A DNA stretch of 64,000 nucleotides from the NCBI RefSeq assembly GCF_009742725.1, contig NZ_WPHG01000003.1, forward strand, positions 496,001 through 560,000, in the 5' to 3' direction. The notes under the pieces are model-generated. The model was given only the letters and a program-made list of their open reading frames with translations, was not told the DNA's origin and made no database searches. Made by a program: the position numbers and the translations under genes. Shown piece by piece: positions 52,106-60,446 of this stretch. Position 1 is the stretch's first letter, and each line of letters opens with the position of its first letter. This DNA is from Nitratireductor arenosus. GTDB taxonomy: Bacteria; Pseudomonadota; Alphaproteobacteria; Rhizobiales; Rhizobiaceae.

Positions 52106-52906
52106 ATGTATTCGGTAAACTATCACCGTGCCTCGTCCGTGGCCGATGCGGTCAAGCTTCTGAAAAAGGCCGAGGACGGACAGGTCGTCTCGGGCGGCAT
52201 GACGCTGATCCCGGCGATGAAGACCAGGCTTGCCGCCCCGTCCGATCTCGTTGATCTGCGCCATGTCGACGAGCTCAGGGGCATCAAGGTTTCCGGCAAG
52301 ACCGTCACCATCGGGGCGGCGACCACCCATGCCGACGTTGCCGCCAGCGACAAGCTCGCCAAGGTCTGCCCGGCGATCTGTCATCTCGCCGCCCATATCG
52401 GCGATCCGCATGTGCGCCACATGGGCACGATCGGCGGGTCGCTCGCCAACAACGATCCCGCCGCCGACTACCCGGCGGCGATGCTGGCGCTCGACGCCAC
52501 CATCGTCACCAACAAGCGCGAGATCGCGGCCGCGAAATTCTTCAAGGGCCTGTTCGAGACCACGCTCAAGGATGGCGAGATCGTCACCGCGGTTGTTTTC
52601 ACCGCGCCCCCCAAATGCGGCTACGCCAAATTTCCCAACCCGGCCTCGCGCTACGCCATGACCGGCGTGTTCGTCGCCAAGGGCAAGGACGGCGTGCGCG
52701 CCGCGGTCACCGGCGCCGGCGATGACGGCGTGTTCCGCTCCAAGGAAATCGAGGCGGCGCTGGCCAAGAAGTTCGATGCCGCGGCGCTCGAGGGGGTCGC
52801 TGTGCCGTCGCGCGACCTGATGAGCGACATTCACGCCTCGGCCGAATACCGCGCCAATCTCGTCGTGGTGATGGCCAAGCGCGCGGTCGCCGCCGCCAAC
52901 GCCTGA
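52106..52906 (+). CDS. coxM: Molybdenum hydroxylase FAD subunit (CoxM-like)
   Basis: A 266-residue FAD-binding subunit of the vanillyl-alcohol-oxidase fold. The two FAD motifs are VSGGMTLIPAMK (normally AGGHSLIP-like) and HMGTIGGSLANNDPAADYPA. The C-terminal CO dehydrogenase flavoprotein domain is complete. It transfers electrons to the quinone pool or another acceptor. The ATG at 52106 follows AAAGGA. It ends the coxSLM operon and is followed by a strong terminator. Confidence 0.95.
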   Translation: MYSVNYHRASSVADAVKLLKKAEDGQVVSGGMTLIPAMKTRLAAPSDLVDLRHVDELRGIKVSGKTVTIGAATTHADVAASDKLAKVCPAICHLAAHIGDPHVRHMGTIGGSLANNDPAADYPAAMLALDATIVTNKREIAAAKFFKGLFETTLKDGEIVTAVVFTAPPKCGYAKFPNPASRYAMTGVFVAKGKDGVRAAVTGAGDDGVFRSKEIEAALAKKFDAAALEGVAVPSRDLMSDIHASAEYRANLVVVMAKRAVAAANA

Positions 52907-52939
52907 ACGGGCATCGCGACGGGGGGATCACCCATATCG

Positions 52940-52969
52940 ATACCCCCGCCGCGTGCGGGGGTATTTTTT
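52940..52969 (+). terminator. Rho-independent terminator after coxM
   Basis: ATACCCCCGC (52940-52949), loop CGCGT, GCGGGGGTAT (52955-52964), followed by TTTTT to 52969: a ten-pair perfect stem and a clear T-tract, 34 bases after the coxM stop. The strongest terminator in the window. Confidence 0.93.
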
Positions 52970-53092
52970 GCCCGTTCGCCGCGGGGTAACGGATTGGCAG
53001 GCATGAATAGCGGCCGCCGGTGGACAGGGTTCCGCAAAACTGCGTAATTCGGCCGATCGCCCGATTTCCGATCAGCAAACCGGAGCAAACCC

Positions 53093-54244
53093 ATGTTTCG
53101 CCTCTGCCGGCAGCTTGCCGTTACCCTTATTGCCGTCTCGGCTGCCGGACTTGCTGCCACTCCGGCCACGGCCGATCCGCTTCTCGAGGAGACGGTTTCG
53201 TTCGCCGCCGAGATATTCTTTCTCGACGTCGACGTGCCCGGCGTGGTCGTCGCTGCCGTCAAGGATGGCGAGACGACGGTGGTCGGGCTGGGCGAAACCC
53301 GCAAGGGCAACGGTGTTGCGCCGACCGGCGACACGGTCTTGCGCATCGGCTCCATCACCAAGACCTTCACAGGCGCGATGCTTGCCCATGCGGTCGCCGC
53401 GGGCGAAGCCGGCTTCACCGATCCGGTCGCGCCGCTTCTGCCCGGTGCGCTCGGCGCGGCGGCGGCCAAGCGCGCACCGATCGGACTGATCGACCTCGCC
53501 ACCCATGCCGGCGGCCTGCCGCGCGAGGTGCCGCGCAAGCCCGGCCCGGACAGCGATCCGTTTTCCACGATCACCGACGACGCCTTCGCGACCTGGCTCG
53601 ACGGCAACGAATTGCTGTTCCGGCCGGGCAGTGCGGTGCTCTACTCCAATTTCGGCTTCGACCTTTTGTCGGCGGCGCTGGCCACGGCAGGCAAAAAACC
53701 CTATCCGCAACTGCTCGCCGAGCGCGTCACCGACCCGCTCGACATGGCCGACACGCGCTTCGAGCTCGCAGGCGACATGGCCGACCGGCTGATGAGCGGT
53801 CATGGCTTCGACGGCGCACCGCTGCCCGATGTGCCTTCGGGCGACGTGATCACCGGCTCGGGCGGCCTGCGCAGCACGGCCAACGACATGCTGCGCTGGC
53901 TGCAATGGCATCTCGACGACGCCGCCGACGGGCCGGCCCGCGAGGTGCGGTTCCTCGACCACGGCGTCTATGTTCAACGCGACGGCCTGGAAACCGTTGT
54001 CGGAATGGACGAATCCGGTCGCATGGACGGCATGGGGCTGGCCTGGGTGGCGATGAACGCGACCACAGATCGCCCGTTTGTGCTGCAAAAGGCCGGCGCG
54101 CTGCAGGGGCAGATGTCCTACCTCGCCTTTGCGCCGGACAAGGGTGTCGGTATCTTCATGAGTATGAACAAGTTCGATTTTTCCGCTGCCTATGCGATGG
54201 CCGACTTCGGCAACCAGCTCCTGGTCGAGCTGGCCGGCCATTGA
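53093..54244 (+). CDS. Serine hydrolase, beta-lactamase (class C)/AmpH-like family
   Basis: A 383-residue protein with a signal peptide (MFRLCRQLAVTLIAVSAAG, cleavage near TATA or AD). The nucleophile motif SxxK is in RIGSITKTFTGAM, and the second motif YxN is YSN in VLYSNFGFDLLS. A third-motif equivalent near the C-terminus is less obvious. Such periplasmic proteins are penicillin-binding-protein-like peptidases, esterases or lipoprotein hydrolases rather than true beta-lactamases in most cases. It follows the coxM terminator and is followed by a hairpin, so it is a single transcription unit. Confidence 0.88.
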   Translation: MFRLCRQLAVTLIAVSAAGLAATPATADPLLEETVSFAAEIFFLDVDVPGVVVAAVKDGETTVVGLGETRKGNGVAPTGDTVLRIGSITKTFTGAMLAHAVAAGEAGFTDPVAPLLPGALGAAAAKRAPIGLIDLATHAGGLPREVPRKPGPDSDPFSTITDDAFATWLDGNELLFRPGSAVLYSNFGFDLLSAALATAGKKPYPQLLAERVTDPLDMADTRFELAGDMADRLMSGHGFDGAPLPDVPSGDVITGSGGLRSTANDMLRWLQWHLDDAADGPAREVRFLDHGVYVQRDGLETVVGMDESGRMDGMGLAWVAMNATTDRPFVLQKAGALQGQMSYLAFAPDKGVGIFMSMNKFDFSAAYAMADFGNQLLVELAGH

Positions 54245-54247
54245 AGC

Positions 54248-54269
54248 GGGCGTCCGCGCTCGGACGCCC
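54248..54269. terminator. Hairpin after the serine hydrolase gene
   Basis: GGGCGTCCG (54248-54256), loop CGCT, CGGACGCCC (54261-54269): nine perfect pairs starting four bases after the stop codon. There is no T-tract. Confidence 0.6.
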
Positions 54270-54353
54270 GGCGAGGCGGGCAGGGGCGCTGGCCGCGCCG
54301 CTTGCCGGCGTTGGCCCATTTTGCCGGACAGGTCGCGTGTCTAACCTCAAACG

Positions 54354-55277
54354 ATGACCAACGACCGCCCCCTTCTCGGCATCGCGCTGATGACCGGCTT
54401 CTGCGCGCTGGCGCCGCTGGGCGATTCGATCGCCAAGATCCTCGGCGACACGGTTCCGCTCGTCCAACTCCTGCTCGTGCGCTTCGCCTTCCAGGGCGTG
54501 CTGTTGCTGCCCTGGGTCGGCTGGCGGACGATCGGGTTGGCGCTGTCGCGCCGCTTCCTGTGGCTGACCGGGCTGCGCACGCTGTTCCACATGATCGGCA
54601 TCGGCGCGATGTTCGCCTCGCTGCGCTATTTGCCGCTGGCCGACGCGGTGGCGATCGCCTTCGTCATGCCTTTCATAATGCTGCTGCTCGGCAAGCTGGT
54701 GCTTAAGGAAGAGGTGGGGCCGCGCCGGCTCGCCGCCTGCGCCGTCGGCTTCGCGGGTACGCTTCTGGTCATCCAGCCCAGTTTTCAGAATGTCGGCTGG
54801 CCGGCCTTGCTGCCGCTTGTCGTCGCCGTCGCGTTTTCCTTCTTCATGCTGGTGACCCGCCAACTCGCCCGCGAAAGCGACCCGATCGCGCTGCAGGCGG
54901 TCAGCGGCCTGATGGCGAGCGTCGTGCTGGTGGTCGCGGTCGGTATCGGCTGGCGGTTCGCGGTTCCTCACCTGACGGTGATCGCTCCCGATGCGACCGA
55001 GATCGCGCTTTTGGCCACGATCGGCGTTTTGGGCACGTTCGCCCACCTGCTGATGACCTGGTCGCTGCGTTTCGCGCCCGCCTCGACGCTGGCGCCGATG
55101 CAATATCTCGAAATCCCGTTTGCCACGGTCATCGGCTGGGCGATCTTCCGCGACCTGCCAAACGGGCTCGCCGCGCTGGGGATCGCGATCACCATCGCCG
55201 CCGGGCTCTACATCGTGGTGCGGGAGCGCAGCCTGGCGCGCGCGCAAAAAACCGTGGCGCCGGCGGCGGCGGAATAG
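54354..55277 (+). CDS. EamA family (DMT superfamily) transporter
   Basis: A 307-residue inner-membrane protein of the RhaT/EamA type with about ten helices. LLGIALMTGFCALAPLGDSI is the first helix; RFAFQGVLLLPWVGW and LRYLPLADAVAIAFVMPFIM are typical of the S-adenosylmethionine-transporter-like branch. The second EamA repeat ends with FATVIGWAIFRDLPNGLAAL. The substrate is unknown. A short space separates its stop from the convergent DUF1611 gene. Confidence 0.92.
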   Translation: MTNDRPLLGIALMTGFCALAPLGDSIAKILGDTVPLVQLLLVRFAFQGVLLLPWVGWRTIGLALSRRFLWLTGLRTLFHMIGIGAMFASLRYLPLADAVAIAFVMPFIMLLLGKLVLKEEVGPRRLAACAVGFAGTLLVIQPSFQNVGWPALLPLVVAVAFSFFMLVTRQLARESDPIALQAVSGLMASVVLVVAVGIGWRFAVPHLTVIAPDATEIALLATIGVLGTFAHLLMTWSLRFAPASTLAPMQYLEIPFATVIGWAIFRDLPNGLAALGIAITIAAGLYIVVRERSLARAQKTVAPAAAE

Positions 55278-55301
55278 AAGGGCTGGGCTCGGGAGACTGC
55301 T

Positions 55302-56300
55302 CTACGCCTCCAGCGCGTCGACCAGCCGCTCGGCGCCGTCGCGGAACGGATCGACAGTCGGCAGCCCCATCCGGCTTTCGATCGCCGACAGGCATTCGGC
55401 TGCCTCTTCCGGGCTCAAGGCGGCGGTGTTAACCGAAATTCCGGTCACGCGGACCTCGGGATTGACGATCCGGGCAACCGCCAGGGAAAGGTCGCGCAAC
55501 TCTTCCAGCGACGGCAGCCCGTAATGCGGCAAGCCGCGCATATGGGTGCGGGTCGGTTCGTGGCACAGCACCAGCGCGTCGGGCTGGCCGCCGTGGATCA
55601 GCGCCATCGTCACGCCGGAAAAGGACGGGTGAAACAGGCTGCCCTGGCCTTCGATCAGGTCCCAATGGTCGCCGTCATTGTCCGGGGTCAGCCATTCGAC
55701 CGCGCCGGCCATGAAGTCGGCCACCACCGCGTCAAGCGGGATGCCGGAGCCGGTGATCAGGATGCCGGTCTGACCGGTGGCGCGAAACGTCGCTTTCATC
55801 GCCCGTTCGCGCATGGTCTTTTCCATGGCAAGTGCTGTGTACATCTTGCCGACCGAACAATCCGTGCCGACCGCCAGGCAACGCTTGCCGGCGCGCTTCT
55901 TGCCGTCGGCGATCGGATAGGTGTCCTGCGGTACGCGCACGTCGAAGAGCCGGGTGCCGGCGTCGCGCGCGGCCGCCACGAGCTCGGCGATGTCGCCGAG
56001 CTGATTGTGCAGGCCCGAGGCGACGTCCATGCCGGCGCGACAGGCCTCGATCAGGCTGGCGCGCCAGTTCTGGGCGATGACCCCGCCGCGATTGGCCGCG
56101 CCGACGATCATCGTTTGCGCGCCGGCCGCGCGGGCCTCGGCGATGCTCATCTCAGGCAGGCCGAGATCGGCCTTGCAGCCGTGAAGCCGGTGCTGAGCGA
56201 GGGCGAATTCGGGCCGCCAGTCCTTGACGCCTTGGGCCACCTTGGCCGCGAGCGGGTCCGGCGCGTCGCCGAGAAAAAGCAAATAGGGTGTCTTGAGCAT
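55302..56300 (-). CDS. DUF1611 family protein (DgcN-like)
   Basis: A 332-residue protein of the DUF1611 family. It has a P-loop-like GTDCSVGKMYTALAME and an N-terminal Rossmann-like part (PYLLFLGDAPDPLAAKVAQG). Conserved features are NRGGVIAQNW, SGLHNQLGDI, EGQGSLFHPSFSG and LCHEPTRTHMRGLP. As I recall, DgcN, an N-acetyltransferase in D-glutamate breakdown, belongs here, normally next to the epimerase DgcA; no such partner is adjacent. The ATG at 56300 was preferred over a TTG at 56315. Function is therefore tentative. Confidence 0.82.
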   Translation of the reverse strand: MLKTPYLLFLGDAPDPLAAKVAQGVKDWRPEFALAQHRLHGCKADLGLPEMSIAEARAAGAQTMIVGAANRGGVIAQNWRASLIEACRAGMDVASGLHNQLGDIAELVAAARDAGTRLFDVRVPQDTYPIADGKKRAGKRCLAVGTDCSVGKMYTALAMEKTMRERAMKATFRATGQTGILITGSGIPLDAVVADFMAGAVEWLTPDNDGDHWDLIEGQGSLFHPSFSGVTMALIHGGQPDALVLCHEPTRTHMRGLPHYGLPSLEELRDLSLAVARIVNPEVRVTGISVNTAALSPEEAAECLSAIESRMGLPTVDPFRDGAERLVDALEA

Positions 56301-56388
56301 GGGCGTCGGTCGCAACGTTTTTGGAAATCAGTGCCGGGACGGCCCGCGATAGAGGCGCAAGCCGGTCAATAATGTCAAGCGGCGCGTT

Positions 56389-56667
56389 TTATCCGCCGCT
56401 GATCGCGGTGAGGATATGCACCCGGGCGCCCGGCTCGAGCGCTGCTTCGAGCGTACGGCGCTCGCCGTTTACGAACACGTTCATGTGCCGGCGTATCGCC
56501 GGCCGCGTGTCGCAGATCCGGTCGCGCATGCCCGGCCAGCGCCGGTCGAGCGCGTCGATCAGGCCGCGCACGCTGTCGGCCTCTACCTCCACGCGTCGCG
56601 GCGCGCCCGGAAACAGATCGGCCAGAACGCCGGCCAGCGTCACCTCCACTGGCTTTGATCCCATCAT
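56389..56667 (-). CDS. MoaD/ThiS-family ubiquitin-like protein
   Basis: A 92-residue beta-grasp protein. The N-terminal VEVTLAGVLADLFPGAPR, the middle NVFVNGERR and the C-terminal GARVHILTAISGG are typical of MoaD/ThiS sulfur carriers, with the terminal di-glycine that is adenylated and thiocarboxylated. GAAGGGA lies eight bases before the ATG at 56667; an ATG three bases further in is also possible. No moaE, thiG or moeB is near. It is encoded 47 bases after a BNR-repeat propeller protein on the same strand, an arrangement I recall from other bacteria. Confidence 0.85.
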   Translation of the reverse strand: MMGSKPVEVTLAGVLADLFPGAPRRVEVEADSVRGLIDALDRRWPGMRDRICDTRPAIRRHMNVFVNGERRTLEAALEPGARVHILTAISGG

Positions 56668-56714
56668 CGACAAAGTCCCTTCAGGCAGGCGAGGCGGATG
56701 AACCGGTTTCGACC

Positions 56715-57797
56715 CTAATTGTCGAGTACCATCGTTTCCACCGACAGGATCGCCGGCAGATGTTGGGCGATCGGCTGCCAGCTATCGCCTTCGTCGGCGC
56801 TGGCAAACAGCGCCCCGCCGCTGGTGCCGAAATAGACCCCGGCCGGATCGAGGCGGTCGCTCGCCATCGCCTGTCGTAGGACGCCGAAATAGGCGTTTTC
56901 CTGCGGCAGTCCCCGGCGCAGATCCTGCCAGTTTTCGCCGCCGTCGCGGGTGCGCCAGACCGCGGCCTTGGCGTCGGGCACGTAGCGGCCGGTCGAATCG
57001 CCGTTGAGCGGCAACAAAAACAGCGTGTCGGGTTGTCGGGGATGCGCGGCGGCGGGAAAACCGAACGAGGAGGGCAGGCCGTCTTCGATACTGTGCCAGT
57101 TTCGCCCGCCATCGTCGCTGCGATACATGCCGCAATGGTTCTGCTGGTAGAGCCTGTCCGGCTTGCCGGGCGCCATCACCAGGCAGTGCACGCATTGACC
57201 GAATTCGGGATAGTTCTGTCCCTCGGGCAGGAAATCGGCGCGCGTGCCGAGGTTGCGCGGCTCCCAGTTTTCGCCGCCATTGGCGCTGTAAAACACGCCG
57301 GCGGCCGAAATGCCGACCCAGATGCGTTTGTCGTCGGTCGGGTCGAGCACCAGCGAGTGCAGGATGAGGCCGGCGCCGCCCGGGTTCCACTCCGGCCGGG
57401 TCGGATGTTTTTGCAGCCCGTCCAGATGGCGCCAGCTTGCGCCGTCGTCTTCGCTCTTGAACAGCCCGGCCGGCTGCACCCCGGCATAAAGCCCGTCCGG
57501 CGCCAGCGCCAGGCTCCAGCCGGCCGCCACCGGCTCCTTGCCCTCTTCATAGGCAAGCCCGTCGCTGGAATGGGTCCAGCTTGCGCCGAGGTCCCGCGAT
57601 TTCCAGACCGCCGGACCGAACCACTCATTGCCGCCAGTGCCGTAGATCGTGCCGGTCGCCGGATCGCCGATGACATGGTTCATCGGCCACGTCTCGCAAT
57701 ACGGGCCGCGCAACATCCAGCCCTGGCGGGTTTTGTCGCTTTCGGCGATGAAGACACCCTTTTTGGTTCCGATCAGGACAAGTACCGTTGCGGACAT
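56715..57797 (-). CDS. BNR/Asp-box beta-propeller protein (exo-alpha-sialidase-like)
   Basis: A 360-residue protein with six Asp-box (SxDxGxxW) repeats: KSRDLGASW, KSEDDGASW, YSANGGENW, RSDDGGRNW, RTRDGGENW and ASADEGDSW. It is a beta-propeller of the sialidase/VPS10 type without a signal peptide, so probably cytoplasmic. The catalytic arginines and tyrosine of sialidases are not evident and hydrolase activity is doubtful. GAGGAGG lies before the ATG at 57797. It is co-oriented with a MoaD/ThiS-like gene downstream and divergent from a marR gene. The partner gene suggests a role in sulfur-carrier or modification chemistry, unproven. Confidence 0.88.
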   Translation of the reverse strand: MSATVLVLIGTKKGVFIAESDKTRQGWMLRGPYCETWPMNHVIGDPATGTIYGTGGNEWFGPAVWKSRDLGASWTHSSDGLAYEEGKEPVAAGWSLALAPDGLYAGVQPAGLFKSEDDGASWRHLDGLQKHPTRPEWNPGGAGLILHSLVLDPTDDKRIWVGISAAGVFYSANGGENWEPRNLGTRADFLPEGQNYPEFGQCVHCLVMAPGKPDRLYQQNHCGMYRSDDGGRNWHSIEDGLPSSFGFPAAAHPRQPDTLFLLPLNGDSTGRYVPDAKAAVWRTRDGGENWQDLRRGLPQENAYFGVLRQAMASDRLDPAGVYFGTSGGALFASADEGDSWQPIAQHLPAILSVETMVLDN

Positions 57798-57843
57798 TGC
57801 GTTCCTCCTCGTGCCGCCGTCGCCCAGCGGCGCTGGACAATTC

Positions 57844-57855
57844 GTTGATATCAAC
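57844..57855. promoter_or_regulatory. Perfect palindrome, candidate MarR operator
   Basis: GTTGATATCAAC is a perfect 12-base palindrome placed between the divergent propeller gene (start 57797) and the marR gene (start 57870). This is where an autoregulatory MarR site would lie. Confidence 0.65.
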
Positions 57856-57869
57856 ATAATAGATTGGCC

Positions 57870-58364
57870 ATGTCAAAACCCGAACTGCTGACCTTTGCCA
57901 CGACGCTTGAAGTTCGCGATGCCTGCCTGTGTCTGCACGTCCAGCGGGCGGCGCGCGCGCTGGCGCGCCATTTCGACGAGGTGCTGCGTCCATACGGCCT
58001 GTCGAACGGTCAGTTCTCCCTGCTGATGGCGCTGAACCGGCCCGAGCCGCCGCGCATCAAGGATGTCGCGGCTACGCTCGCCATGGACCGCACCACACTG
58101 ACCGCCGCGCTCAAGCCCCTGGAAAGGCGCGGCCTGGCCTCGTCCGCTGTCGACCCGGCCGACCGGCGCAACCGCGTCCTTCGTCTAACCGAGAGCGGTC
58201 GCGCCACGCTGGCCGCGGCCGTGCCGGCCTGGCGCGCCAGCCATGCCGAGATCGAACGCAGGGTTCCGCGCGGCGACGCCGACGGCTTGCGCGGTGCCCT
58301 CGCGGCGTTGTCGTGGGCAGACTCAGATCCCGCGACTGGATCGGGCTCGGCCTCAGCCGCGTAG
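57870..58364 (+). CDS. MarR family transcriptional regulator
   Basis: A 164-residue winged-helix regulator. Core segments are LSNGQFSLLMALNRPEPP, IKDVAATLAMDRTTLTAALK and the wing VDPADRRNRVLRLTESGR. MarR dimers usually bind a palindrome and release it on binding a small ligand. The ATG at 57870 is favoured; a TTG at 57864 is in frame. A perfect palindrome lies 15 bases upstream. The likely target is the divergent propeller/MoaD-like pair. Its last 12 bases overlap the end of the convergent EamA gene. Confidence 0.95.
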   Translation: MSKPELLTFATTLEVRDACLCLHVQRAARALARHFDEVLRPYGLSNGQFSLLMALNRPEPPRIKDVAATLAMDRTTLTAALKPLERRGLASSAVDPADRRNRVLRLTESGRATLAAAVPAWRASHAEIERRVPRGDADGLRGALAALSWADSDPATGSGSASAA

Positions 58365-59234
58365 CCGTTCCCGCCAGGCGATGACGATCGCGCCTGTTAT
58401 GATCAGCGCCGAGCCGGCCAGGCTGTAGATGCCGGGCTTTTCGCCGAAAACGATGAAATCATAGAGGCCGGCGAAGACGAGCGTGGTGTAAAACAGCGGC
58501 ACAACGAAGCTGGCGTCACCGCGCCTCAGCACCTCGAGGAAAAGCGCCTGGGCGGCGACCATCGCGACGCCGATCGCGGCAAGCAGCGCCCACTGCACCA
58601 TGCTCGGCTGTTGCCACACAAAACTCGCCGCCGTGACCGACAGGGCGGCGCCGAGGAAATTGCCGATCGCCAGGATGCGCAGCGTCGGTTCGCCGTTGGT
58701 CAGCTTTTTCACCAACACGACCTCGAGCCCGATAAAGAACGCCGCGCTCAGCGCGATCAGCGCCGCCGGCCGGAAGGCGTCGCTGCCTGGATTGGTCAGC
58801 ACGAGCGCGCCAACGAGCGCGATTGCCGCCGCCCCCCAACGCCAGCGGCCGACGGTCTCGCCGAGGAGCGGGATCGCCAGCACCATCGCCACGATCGGGT
58901 TAAGGAAGCTGATCGCCGTTGCGTCGGCAAGCCGCATCACCGCCGACGCGGCGAACAGACAGGTGACGCCCGTCCACCCGGCCGCCACCCGCGCCAGATG
59001 GTTGCCCCATGCGGTATCGGCAAAGCTCGGGCGATGCCATACAAGCACCGGCGCTAGGGCGAGGAAGGCAAAGAAATAGCGCCCGGCCGAAACCTGAAGC
59101 GGGTGGATCGACGGGCCGTCGACCGCACGGCCGAGCATCTTGGCAAACAGCGTCGTGCTGGCGACCAGCGCGCAGGCGAGCGCCATCATGCCGACGGCGA
59201 CGGCGACGTCTCCCGCGCGCCGCGATCGGTTCAC
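58353..59234 (-). CDS. EamA family (DMT superfamily) transporter
   Basis: A 293-residue inner-membrane protein with about ten helices and two EamA repeats. Segments include LACALVASTTLFAKMLGRAV in the first helix, RLADATAISFLNPIVAMVLA and FVVPLFYTTLVFAGLYDFIVF. The GTG at 59234 overlaps the stop of the upstream nitronate monooxygenase gene (GTGA), so the two are translationally coupled. Its end overlaps marR by 12 bases. The substrate is unknown. Confidence 0.9.
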   Translation of the reverse strand: MNRSRRAGDVAVAVGMMALACALVASTTLFAKMLGRAVDGPSIHPLQVSAGRYFFAFLALAPVLVWHRPSFADTAWGNHLARVAAGWTGVTCLFAASAVMRLADATAISFLNPIVAMVLAIPLLGETVGRWRWGAAAIALVGALVLTNPGSDAFRPAALIALSAAFFIGLEVVLVKKLTNGEPTLRILAIGNFLGAALSVTAASFVWQQPSMVQWALLAAIGVAMVAAQALFLEVLRRGDASFVVPLFYTTLVFAGLYDFIVFGEKPGIYSLAGSALIITGAIVIAWRERLRG

Positions 59235-60184
59235 GCGGCCAGTCGGGTCTTGGCGACCTGGTATTCGTCTGCGAGACGGTCGACGAGTTCGGCCGCGCCG
59301 ACGATTTCGTCGACGGCGCCGATGCCCTGGCCGCAGCCCCAGATCTGCTTCCAGGCCTTGGTTTCGCGGCTGTCGAAATTCATCTGCGACGGATCGGAGA
59401 CCGGCAGGTTGGCCGGGTCGAGCCCCTGGGCCTCGATCGAGCCCTTGAGGTAGTTGCCGTGCACGCCGGTGAACAGGTTCGAGTAGACGATGTCGGCCGC
59501 CTTGGAGTCCACGATCATCTGCTTGTAGCCCTCGACAGCCCGCGCCTCGTGCGTGGCGATGAAGGGGGAGCCGATATAGGCCATGTCGGCACCCATCGCC
59601 TCGGCTGCCAGGATCGCGCCGCCATTGGCGATTGCTCCCGACAAAAGCAGCGGCCCGTCGAACCATTGCCGGATTTCCTGGATCAGCGCGAAGGGCGACA
59701 GCGTGCCGGCGTGGCCGCCGGCACCCGCCGCCACGGCGATCAGCCCGTCGGCGCCCTTTTCGATCGCCTTGCGCGCATGCCGGTCATGGATGATGTCGTG
59801 CAGCACGATGCCGCCATAGGAGTGCACGGCCTGGTTGACCTCCTCTACCGCGCCGAGCGAGGTGATGACGATCGGCACCTTGTGTTCGACACAGGCGCGC
59901 AAATCGTGATCGAGGCGCGAATTGGACTTGTGCACGATCTGGTTGACCGCGAACGGGGCTGCCGGACGATCGGGATTCTTGGCGTCGTGGTCGGCAAGCG
60001 CCTCGGTGATCTCGGCCAGCCAGTCGTGAAGCTGGGCCTCGGGACGCGCGTTGAGGGCGGGAAAGGCGCCGACGATGCCGGCCTTGCATTGCGCCAGCAC
60101 GAGCGGCGGGTGCGAAATGATGAACAGTGGCGACCCGACCACCGGAATCCTGAGATTTTTTTTCAAAATATCCGGCAGCGCCAT
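59231..60184 (-). CDS. Nitronate monooxygenase family (2-nitropropane dioxygenase-like) flavoprotein
   Basis: A 317-residue TIM-barrel FMN enzyme of the nitronate monooxygenase/enoyl-reductase II group. Family features are IPVVGSPLFIISHPPLVLAQ, AVAAGAGGHAGTLSPFALI-like phosphate loop, and LSGAIANGGAILAAEAMGAD. Such enzymes oxidise alkyl nitronates or act on quinones. The ATG at 60184 lies five bases after GGGAGG; a GTG at 60190 overlaps that site. A palindromic GACGTTTCCGTAAACGTC lies 26 bases upstream and recurs in part before fadD. An EamA gene is translationally coupled downstream. Confidence 0.92.
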   Translation of the reverse strand: MALPDILKKNLRIPVVGSPLFIISHPPLVLAQCKAGIVGAFPALNARPEAQLHDWLAEITEALADHDAKNPDRPAAPFAVNQIVHKSNSRLDHDLRACVEHKVPIVITSLGAVEEVNQAVHSYGGIVLHDIIHDRHARKAIEKGADGLIAVAAGAGGHAGTLSPFALIQEIRQWFDGPLLLSGAIANGGAILAAEAMGADMAYIGSPFIATHEARAVEGYKQMIVDSKAADIVYSNLFTGVHGNYLKGSIEAQGLDPANLPVSDPSQMNFDSRETKAWKQIWGCGQGIGAVDEIVGAAELVDRLADEYQVAKTRLAA

Positions 60185-60209
60185 GCGCACCTCCCGCCTC
60201 GGCTTGATT

Positions 60210-60227
60210 GACGTTTCCGTAAACGTC
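60210..60227. promoter_or_regulatory. Candidate operator upstream of the nitronate monooxygenase gene
   Basis: GACGTTTCCGTAAACGTC is an imperfect 18-base palindrome. Its inner TTTCCGTAAACGT (60214-60226) matches the fadD upstream motif TTTACGTAAACGT (18980-18992) at 12 of 13 bases. Placement near the start of the gene suggests a promoter-proximal repressor site. Confidence 0.55.
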
Positions 60228-60446
60228 GCTTTTCTAGCAGATGCCGTCGGACAGGCAACCGGGAATCTCGTCCGGTCCCGCTGCGGGGGAGTGGCGGCCG
60301 GCGCGGGGCATCTTGGGGGCGGACTGTTGCCGAACGGGCATCATCCCCGGAATTGTCGCCCTTGCCATGCCCGTGCGGGCTCGGTCTTGTTGATCGAAGG
60401 CGATGCTGCCGCTAACGGTTACAAAAGGCGCAATGGGAATGGTGCA

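Noticed and set aside
56715-57797. Calling the propeller protein an active sialidase
   Set aside because: Asp-boxes are structural; catalytic residues and a signal peptide are not visible.
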